Source: Symsagittifera roscoffensis (lineage: Eukaryota > Xenacoelomorpha > Acoela > Convolutidae). From it: a DNA stretch of 64,000 nucleotides. Below are positions 56,760 through 64,000 of the stretch, piece after piece. Position numbers and translations under genes: made by a program. The stretch spans positions 38,764,759 through 38,828,758 of the forward strand of contig NC_087063.1 of NCBI RefSeq assembly GCF_963678635.1. The letters are read 5' to 3'. A model generated the notes under the pieces. The model ran no database searches, was not told where the DNA came from, and saw nothing but the letters and a program-made list of their open reading frames with translations. How positions within the stretch are numbered: the stretch's first letter is position 1; every line of letters starts with the position of its first letter.

Positions 56760-58620
56760 TTATTTGCTTTTGAAGTTTAGTTGTACTACTTCTATAATTT
56801 TTTTTTGAAATTTGATAACGTTTGTTATTCCTATGTCATGATTGAGAGTAGTTTCTTTGTCTGTTGTTATAACTTGAAATTCTGTTCTGTGAATTGTCGC
56901 GTGATTTATTTTCATGGTTATTATAATTTGATCTTTGGTAGTTTGATCTTTTGTTAGAATAATCTCGTGATCTAATATTTTGATATATATGATTTCGATC
57001 ATTTGAATAGTTTCTATTCCAATCGTTGGAATATTTTCTATTTCTATTATATGAAGAGTTTCTAGATCGATCATTTGAATAATTTCTATTTCTAGAATTT
57101 GAATACGAACTGGTATCAAACGAAAATTCAGGTCGGTTTGAATTTGATCTTGAATAGTTATTTCGACACTGATTGTTCCGACTGTTTGATCGCGTATATC
57201 TGTTTTGTGAGAAATTTCGTGATTTTCTTTGGTTTGGTTATCGGCGTCGATTATTGGGAATATAAGGTGATTGTTGTCAAGAGTAATTTGAGTTATTTGG
57301 AAGTGATTTTCCTGAATTATTATTACTATGAATGTTTTTGTTGGGTAAATTTTCATCTTTTTTCTTGTACTGATGAAATGATTTATTTGGTTCTCAACAT
57401 TTTTGTGGTTTATTTTAATTGTCTTGTTGTTTTTGTCTGCATTCGGAAAAGCTGTCTCCGTATCTTCGGCAATAATTGTACCATTTTTTGAATGATGGCT
57501 TACTTTCAAAATTTGGGTTTTTCTCGTAGATGTTTAAGATTTCAGTGATTTTTTCAGATAATTCTGTATCGGAGTCATGAATTTTATTTATGTGTGAAGT
57601 AGTGGTTTGGATGTTGTTGACATAGTTTAGCTTTAGTTTTTCTGCTTCTTCTAATTTCAAAGTGATTTTCTGCTTGTTCTAGTTTATCTACTAGTTTCCT
57701 AAAGTCTTACTCTGGTTCTCGGATTGAGGAAGGTTGTGATGCGTTCTTTTATATTGCTATTTTTTGTAATTGAGGTGTTAGAGTCATCATTAAGATTTCT
57801 GTCATTTTTTTTGTATAATCATGGGTATTGAAGAATATGCTTTTCGGACTAATGTTTCAATTCTTACTGCAAGTTGTTTAAGTGTTTCATTTGGTATTCT
57901 ACGAATTTCATTGCATAAAACTTTTTGATGTTGTTTGTTTCTTTCAGAATCAAATATTTTTGAGAATTCTTGTGTGCATTTTCTCCAATCTGATTTTTTT
58001 CCTATAGGCGAAAATAAAAACAATTTTTGGGCTGCGCCATCAAGTGTGGTTTGCATCAAGTATGGTTTGATGAAGCGGCGTATTTCAGGTCCTATTTTTA
58101 AAATTAAATTAGCTGTGACTGCATTTAGATAATTTTTACAGAGTATTCAGGATCTGTGCCTGTAAATACCATTAGTGGATTATTCGATGATATTGATGAT
58201 CCACCCATTACGTACGGATTCATAGTCATTTGTAGTGATTCTGCGGCATTTGCTGTTTGAGAAAAGTTTGTAAGTTGACTTTCTATTATTTCATTTTGTT
58301 GTAAATAATATGGCAGTGGGATTTCGTTATGCATTTGAGTTGGTTGGTAGGATTGTGTTTTGACTGGGTTTTGTGGTTAAAAAATATTATCGTATGATGT
58401 TGGATTATTTCTAGGTTGTCGTATTTGTATTTGTTTATCTCGTGTGTGTGTCTGGTTGATCACTACTGTAAGAACGAAGTCTTTGGCTTAAATAAAATCG
58501 TTGATGATTTTTATTATAAAATTCTCCATAATCTGATGGAAATTAATTAGCTGTATAATAAGGAGGTTGATTTCTAGTATGGTATCTATTTCTGTTATTT
58601 TTATTTTGTTGAAAAAAATT
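56760..58620 (-). pseudogene. Ty3/gypsy gag
   Basis: Gag forms the particle core. From 58620 down, an Asn/Arg/Gln/Tyr-rich N-terminal part; then 58334-58125 with YLQQNEIIESQLTNF and FTGTDPEYS; then 58059-57802 with LDGAAQKLFLF, DWRKCTQEFSKIF and IPNETLKQLAVRIETLV, the conserved capsid helices of this family. Next comes 57660-57415 with MKLEEAEKLKLNYV and a degraded zinc knuckle, CRRYGDSFSEC, with no His and one Cys missing. The last part (57400-56760) is Arg/Asn/Ser-rich in one frame; the fully open frame (57509-56760) is a shifted by-product rich in Ile. Frameshifts lie near 58130 and 57790. Confidence 0.8.
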
Positions 58621-59400
58621 CTAAGTTAAAATAGGTTTACCTGATCTTACTTAGGGGTTGCGATTTGTGATCAAGGGTTGGAGAATAGCAAATCGATCCA
58701 CAAAGTTCAGGTTTAGTTAGAACTAAAGTAGTTCGTTAGATACTATTTTATGACTGACTAAATTTAAATGCTTTAGCCTGGGTCAGGGGATCAAGCGAAT
58801 GATGAGTAACCGAAGTTCTTCACTGTTAATCCTAATTAGAATGGTTAGCTATTTGAAAAACTTCTGTTAATTCTGGGTCTTTTATAAGGGTTGGGTAGTG
58901 AATCGACGTTTGAGGTCGTTAGACATTAACTAATATGGGAGGGGAAGAATAAAATTGTTCTATTTGATCCAAGGATAAGCCTTGATGATCAGCAATTTAG
59001 ATTTAGTTTTATTTAAATTAAAAATTCAAGGAAGTCTTGATGATCTGCTATTTTAAATGAAATTAATTTATTGAAAACAAGGGCAAGCCTTGATAGCTTT
59101 TCGATAAAAGGTTAAATTAAAAAGATTAAATTTATAGTTTTGATGTTTGTTAGTTTTTGAGATTTGCTGTTATGTTTTAGGTGATGAAGCTGGGATGAAG
59201 GAATGATTTATATATACTAACAATTTATGCTTTATACTAATTTTTGTACTTTCATATTTAATAATTATTTTTTTCAAGATGTTTTTCAATTTACTTCAGA
59301 TTTTTCAAGGAGAACAACTAGTGTTGTTTTTATCGGTCGTTATTGTATAATTATTAGGTTTAGCGCCATGAAACATTTCTGAAGATGTTTTTTCGAAATT
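58621..59400. other. Retroelement leader between gag and the small upstream ORF
   Basis: Contains repeats of the type AAGCCTTGATGATC (58980-59040) and GGGCAAGCCTTGATAG (59080-59097). No gene. Splice signals for the env RNA could lie here but none is called. Confidence 0.4.
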
Positions 59401-59607
59401 TTATGTCACTAAATGAAAAACTAAATTTACTGCTTGAAGTACTCTAAATATAAAAGTTTGATCTGGTTTTTCTCGTACAATCATGAAATCGATTGGTAGA
59501 TTTCTGCCTAGTCGTACGTCGTCTCTTGTCCGACGTCTTCCTCCAATACCGGGTAGTTCTCGTATTGTTCGGAAAATTGGCTCAGATCTATTGAGTCCTA
59601 GAGACAT
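59401..59607 (-). CDS. Small ORF in the leader of the retrovirus-like element
   Basis: ATG at 59607 opens a 68-codon frame with strongly coding-like composition: MSLGLNRSEPIFRTIREL, then an Arg-rich GGRRRTRDD piece and FMIVREKPDQTF. It lies about 130 bases inside the 5' LTR and about 780 bases before gag. It is less AT-rich than its surroundings. No family recognised. It could be an accessory protein or a first exon spliced to gag or env (a donor-like GTAC or GTAG follows, not decisive). Confidence 0.45.
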   Translation of the reverse strand: MSLGLNRSEPIFRTIRELPGIGGRRRTRDDVRLGRNLPIDFMIVREKPDQTFIFRVLQAVNLVFHLVT

Positions 59608-59708
59608 TTCTACTAAATTTTTGTCATATAACGTTTTTTAAATAATGTAATTCTCTAATTCTAATCTAATGTTCTGGTTAATGTTTCTAGTCTAAGTTGG
59701 TTAAAGCC

Positions 59709-59733
59709 TTGTTCGAGACTTTTGGTCGCACCA
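59709..59733 (-). promoter_or_regulatory. Candidate tRNA primer-binding site
   Basis: Two bases inside the 5' LTR, the minus strand begins TGGTGCGACCAAAAGTCTCG. The complement ends GTCGCACCA and carries a GTTCGAGAC box, as a tRNA 3' half would (T-arm, acceptor, CCA). The T-stem pairing is imperfect and one acceptor base seems missing, so the tRNA is not named. Confidence 0.5.
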
Positions 59734-59735
59734 GA

Positions 59736-60108
59736 TGAGTTTATATGTAATTTGGTAAACTCATAGAGTAATTTCAGATAAAGTACACCGTCTGCTCGTC
59801 ACGCTATCTTATTTTCGGCCGAATTGATTCTTGCAACTTTTTAGTCTAATACCAATCTTAATCTTACTCCTATATCTTCTAGTCTCAATAGATCTAGTGT
59901 ACACCGGTTTATGAAAACAACTGTATTCAATTGAAAACAACTGTATTCTAAGTTTAATTCAAATTGCTGTGGTACTGAAACAACAAGTCGTTTCAGCATT
60001 TTTAATTAAGTGGGTTGTTAGTTTGATGGAGTATGATGGGTTAGTATCCAATATTTTATAGAGATAAAATATCAGAATAAAATCCAATAATAAATTCTAG
60101 TTTAGATC
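59736..60108 (-). repeat. LTR copy b (5' LTR), truncated
   Basis: Begins (plus strand) TGAGTTTATATGTAATTTGG and matches copy a through TTCTAGTTTAGATCTG, where homology stops at about 60108. The U3 part, with the promoter, is missing, so the element was 5'-truncated after or during insertion. Confidence 0.8.
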
Positions 60109-60417
60109 TGCTTCAAAACCAGTGCGACGGAAAAGAGCAACCCATCAGCTCAGCGTCCTACTGCTTGCATTGTTGTCAGACCATGCTACCCCCAAAATAA
60201 ACTGACTACCCTCACGAATGTGATATAAAAACTGAATAAAATCAAAATTGCCAATTTTTTTCTCTAAAATTGGCCGATTGATTTGGTTTTACAATCATTG
60301 ATTACTTTTTAAAACCAGTGAGACCAACACGAAAAAAGAGGACTAACTTCGCTTTGCTCCAGATTTAAGCTATGTGTAAGAGTGTAGACCAAAGGCTAAA
60401 AGACGAACATAAACAGA
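60109..60417. other. Unique sequence between LTR b and the inverted repeat
   Basis: No gene or repeat recognised. Confidence 0.45.
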
Positions 60418-60683
60418 ATCAGCGTCGGATGTAGGGGGGACACCCCTCCCTTCAGGGATTCGACCGCCTGCCGACCCAAAGGGTCCCTCCCCCCTTTGGT
60501 TTTTTGAGGAATCCACTTTTGACCAATCGATCTTAAAATTTTTCTAAAGGCGCCTTTGGCGCTTTCTTTACTAACTTAGAGGGGGAGCGCGCGCCAAAAA
60601 AACGCTTTTTTTTGTCAAAATTTTCCAAAAAGTGCCCAAAAACGGCTTTTTTACCTGTTTTATTTTAAACTTGCCTGCAATAG

Positions 60684-61323
60684 GGGTAATAGAAAGGTTG
60701 ATACAAACACTTAAACAGCGACTCTGAATAATGAGAATTGGCAAGAATTACACTCCGTTGCAGTTAGCCTCGGATGTCGCAGAAATTATCAGAACATTAC
60801 GCATAACTTCACACCGAATAACAAAAATAAAACCATTTGAAGCCCATATGTGTAGACAAGCCAATACACCGATTTCCAACATAGCAACCAGTAGTGCACC
60901 TAATAAATTAAACTGAGAAAACGCCAAAAACCCCTGTTTAAATTGCAAAAACTTGATGCACCCTCCGACTCCAGCGGAAATAATGCACGATCTTCAAAAG
61001 TCGTCAGAGGATGAAGTTACAAAAAAAGAATCCAGGAGCCTGCAATCAGCCAAATTACACTAGCCGCAGGAAACCCACAGCCACAACACAGGTGTGAAAA
61101 CTAGGCGAGCTTTAGCTCTTGAGAATAAGAAATTAAATGTAAAGTACCAAGGCATACAAACTCAGGTGGAACCAAATATCACACAACAAATAGAACAAGA
61201 AGCAAGGAAAACAGTTAAATTGGCAACAAAAGTGAAAGACTCAAAAACATTTGAACAAAAATACAAAACTATTGACAGCGTGGGTACAAACAAAAGAAAA
61301 ACAACCAAGACTACTAAGAAATA
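60684..61323 (+). pseudogene. Retrovirus-type integrase C-terminal fragment
   Basis: Starts with GVIERLIQTLKQRL (third catalytic Glu block) and runs, after a stop at 60728, into the frame 60731-60916 (YTPLQLASDVAEIIRTLRIT, then KPFEAHMCRQANTP), the segment that follows the core in Ty3/gypsy-like and related integrases. A final frame at 61094-61323 is Lys/Thr/Gln-rich (ALALENKKLNVKYQG, FEQKYKTIDS), the likely C-terminal tail. The piece between (60916-61094) is frame-shifted. The first two catalytic residues and everything before are missing. Confidence 0.7.
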
Positions 61324-61600
61324 GCGGGTTTGAATTCGTTTCTAATCTACTCATACCGGCCGTCACGACATAGCGACTACCTTGCATATCAATCCGCTCG
61401 GAGAACAGGACCCAACCCCAATTTATGGTTACAACTTAAATAAAAACTTTCAGAACTAGTTGTTTTCTTTGAGTTCTCAACTTAACCTATTTGTTGTTTA
61501 GCAAACCTTTCGGATTCGATATTGATAGATAGCATACATTACGAAATGACGGGGGGGGGGTTTGAAAAATTTTTGATAATTTTGTCGACTTTTTTAACCG
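61324..61600. other. Inside the inverted-repeat element; nothing recognised
   Basis: Short frames. A G9 run lies near 61551-61559. Confidence 0.4.
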
Positions 61601-61870
61601 ACCAAATTGATTTTCTGAGCTCTTCCAAATCACAATAAAGGCCCCATTTTGACAAAGTTTTCAGCGACTTTCTGGAAAACGTCGACCAAAAATCCCATCT
61701 CGAAACTACTATATTTGGGCGCCAGAGGCGCCTTTAGAACAATTTTCGGGTTTGTAAGCCAAAATTGGATATCTCAAAATGGTACAAAAGGGGACCCTTT
61801 GAGTGGGCAGGCGGTCGAATCCCTGAGGAAAAGGTACATCTGACACCCCCCCCCCCCCAATCCGATGGTG

Positions 61871-62197
61871 GTTCGGAGGGTCAGTTTTCAGAAGAAAAGT
61901 CTCTTCCCCAAATCTGCTACTACCTATGCGATGTTACATGCACGTTTTAATCCTTTTAAGCAACCACGAGCCGTTTAAATGGGACACGTTATCGGGAATT
62001 CTCAATACCCTCCCGCTAAATCTGCGTGCGACGAAGGAACCCTATTTTTCGAAGAGTGGGCTCAGTCATACAATTTCATAGAAAACAGGGAATAATGAGG
62101 ATCGAATTTGAGAACCAATCTGCAAACAATTGGTGTCCTTTATTCTCTCGAATTTCCAGTTAGGGTATTAGCCTCTTTTCATACAAGTTGGGCCTAA
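61871..62197. other. Between the inverted-repeat element and LTR c; nothing recognised
   Basis: No gene, RNA or repeat seen. Confidence 0.4.
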
Positions 62198-64000
62198 TGA
62201 GTTAGGACCGAAGTGGTTAACTCATAGAGTAATTTCGGATAGGGTACACCGTCTGCTCGTCACGCTATCTTATTTTCGGCCGGATAGATTCGTGCAACTT
62301 CTTAGTCTAATACCGATCCTAATCTTACTCTTATACTATCTAGTCTCAGGTTGTTTAACTAGTCTCTGCTAGGCTCAATAGATCTAGGGTATACTGGTTT
62401 ATGGCGGCTGCTGAAGTTCTCTTGGAGAGGCAACTAATTTCTAAGTTAAACTCAAATCTCTCTGGTGCTGAAATTACAAATAATTTCAGCACTTACAAAT
62501 AAGTGGGTTGTTAGTTAGATGGATCATGATTGGTTAATATTAAAGACTTTACAGTGGTAAAATATCTAATTTATCCAATCATAAAATGTAGTTTAGATCA
62601 GGTTCTACCCATCCGGGTTTTACAGAGTTTTTTAGAATTGTCTTTCTGCAATTCAAAGGATGGATGATGGACGTTGGTATTTGGCGAACATCATATTCTT
62701 CTGGGTTCTCTTGGTTTCAGAATGGTTTGCTATGACGGGTTTTTCTGTTTCATGTAGAGAACTTCTTTTGTGTTCGACCTCGTCTGGGAATGGCGTGGAG
62801 ATTGTGCGTGGAGGGGATGCCTTGTTACTCGGATCTGTACGTATACTTGAACATCGAGGTGCTCATTGGTCTAGTTCAATGAAGTCCTTTTCTGCGAAGT
62901 CAAGTCGTACTCTAAATCCTTTGAGTTGTGATTGTGGACGGCATATGGGTTGTGGTTGGCCATTCTTTTTCGAGTGTAGTGGGGTCATTTTGTCTTTGGA
63001 TGTTCGTCTTTGGTGTTGTATGCTGATCTATATACTGCAAGGTATAATTTACATTTTATAAAATTTTTATTAGTTCAGTGTTTTAATTATGATTTTGGTT
63101 AGTTGTTTTCACAAAAGCATTTTGTTTTAGTTCGGTTATTTTGAAGAGTTACTCACCCTTGAGTACCTCTTATTAAAAATAGAAGTGTGATCACAAAGCG
63201 TGGATGTAGCACGGTGGGTTAGGCCGGCTATAGAGCATGCTCAGGACGTCCTCTCTGGTGGGTTAGGCCAGGAGTGGGAGTATGATTTCGTGCGGTTTCT
63301 GTGAGAGGTCCTGTTATGTGATAACGTTTTATGTCGGGTTTGTGGTGGTTTTTCTTATGTTTCGTTGGTTGCGTCCTTTTTTCAAAAATCAAATTGTTTT
63401 TGGTATGGGTTTGTCTTTCGACTTTTTTGTGTTTTATTATTTCTTTCTTAGACTTTATAATAGTCTTCAAAAGAATAAATTATCCAGTTTTAAACTGGGT
63501 TAATCCGGTTTGGGTACCGTTGGTTTTCTTTCCTTAGTCATGCTGTTATTTTATGATTTGTGGTGTTTAGTAAGCTGCGTTGGTTAGTTTGGTTTAGTAT
63601 ATAATTCCTTTCCAACCGGGTTAAAGGAAAGTTTGAAACTTGTTATCGTGTGTTAGAGTTGTTGAGTGTGAAAACTTGAAACTGAAATTCATTATTTAAA
63701 CAATTCTTCGTCGGCGAGCTGTGCGAGTTTGGATAGAATTCTTGTGCGAGTGAATGAAAATATCAAAAGGTTAGTACTGCATTTTCGTCTTATCAATTTA
63801 CTACATAGAATTTCAATTTTACTGCTAGTTTTGGGGAAAAATTAAGTTACAAATTTTCATCATTATTAGAATTACTGCTTTTGGTAAAACAATTTATAAA
63901 TTAATTTACTACATTGGTATGAATTTTATTATATTTATCTAGTGCAAAATATTAATAGAGTTTAGAAGAATTTGAAGAAGTGTTCTATTTTTTATTTTTC
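62198..64000 (-). repeat. LTR copy c and adjoining sequence, cut by the window end
   Basis: Begins TGAGTTAGGACCGAAGTGG, then the shared CATAGAGTAATTTCGGATAG and GTACACCGTCTGCTCGTCAC blocks. It carries about 40 extra bases (GTTTAACTAGTCTCTGC) near 62345 relative to copies a and b. Homology to copy a continues past 63800, beyond any usual LTR, so it may be a 3' LTR plus internal sequence of another copy whose genes lie to the right of the window. All three LTRs share one orientation. Confidence 0.75.

Larger units (their letters stand above)
46184..60108 (-). mobile_element. Env-bearing Ty3/gypsy retrovirus-like element, nearly full length
   Basis: Minus-strand order from high to low coordinates: truncated 5' LTR (60108-59736), primer-binding-site candidate, leader, gag, protease, RT, RNase H, integrase, env, Pro/Ser/Thr/Asn-rich tail, 3' LTR (from about 48.0 kb down to 46184). 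About 14 kb, long for the family. All genes contain frameshifts, stops or deletions, though many stretches read cleanly, so the element is only moderately old. Env-bearing Ty3/gypsy elements are known from insects (errantiviruses) and tunicates (Tor). Confidence 0.85.
60418..61870. mobile_element. Inverted-repeat element enclosing an integrase fragment
   Basis: The left arm (60424-60650) has GTCGGATGTAGGGGGGACAC, TCAGGGATTCGACCGCCTGC, AAAGGGTCCC and AAAGGCGCCTTTGGCGC. The right arm (61600-61870) has the same blocks inverted: GCGCCAGAGGCGCC, GGGGACCCTTTGAG, GGCGGTCGAATCCCTGA and a C-run before AATCCGATGG. The arms are about 230-270 bp and moderately diverged. The core holds the coding fragment at 60684-61323. 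The AAAGGCGCC block is shared with the MITE at 31493-31902. No target duplication was identified. Two opposed copies of one repeat would look the same. Confidence 0.6.

Noticed and set aside
1-64000. CRISPR array, operon or bacterial gene content
   Set aside because: No regularly spaced identical repeats of CRISPR type, and introns, poly(A) signal and transposon types are those of an animal nuclear genome.

Overview
The window is AT-rich, gene-poor animal nuclear DNA, probably from a marine invertebrate. This follows from a sulfatase gene with GT-AG introns of about 250 bases, a polyadenylation signal, a 200-base assembly gap (24146-24345), and large numbers of decayed animal-type mobile elements. 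The mix of a Polinton/Maverick, a BEL/Pao element and an envelope-bearing Ty3/gypsy (retrovirus-like) element would fit several groups. Tunicates such as larvaceans, known for Tor-type Ty3/gypsy elements with env, are one candidate, but the window does not prove it.

Layout. 1.7-14.9 kb: a decayed Polinton/Maverick (adintovirus-like) DNA transposon, mostly on the + strand. In order it holds a packaging ATPase, an unidentified charged protein, a retrovirus-type integrase, a putative minor capsid protein, a small basic protein, a major capsid protein, an unidentified minus-strand ORF, an acidic Ser/Pro-rich ORF and a protein-primed type B DNA polymerase. Frameshifts, stops and mutated catalytic residues show it is dead. 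15.7-17.5 kb: dispersed repeats and a tRNA-derived SINE-like unit. 18.2-19.6 kb: the only clearly recognisable host gene, the last three exons of an arylsulfatase. 20-24 kb: SINE-like, tandem and foldback repeats. 24.3-28.8 kb: a decayed BEL/Pao retrotransposon, followed at 28.9-29.4 kb by an SGNH-hydrolase-like reading frame. 31.5-43.8 kb: non-coding, with a complete MITE, a large direct duplication, a dispersed repeat family, a LINE endonuclease fragment, a second MITE with a clear 8-bp target duplication and empty sites elsewhere in the window, and a hairpin. 44.4-64 kb: minus-strand Ty3/gypsy retrovirus-like material, consisting of one nearly full-length element (gag, protease, RT/RNase H, integrase, env, LTRs), a second gag-protease fragment, three LTR copies, and an inverted-repeat structure around an integrase fragment.

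There is no operon logic. The coding content is a sulfatase in a bed of transposons. Each element's genes once worked together: the Polinton ATPase, capsid proteins, integrase and PolB for a virus-like transposon, and gag-pol-env for the retrovirus-like element. All copies are broken by frameshifts, stops or deletions. Assignments rest on motifs read by eye; no database search was run.
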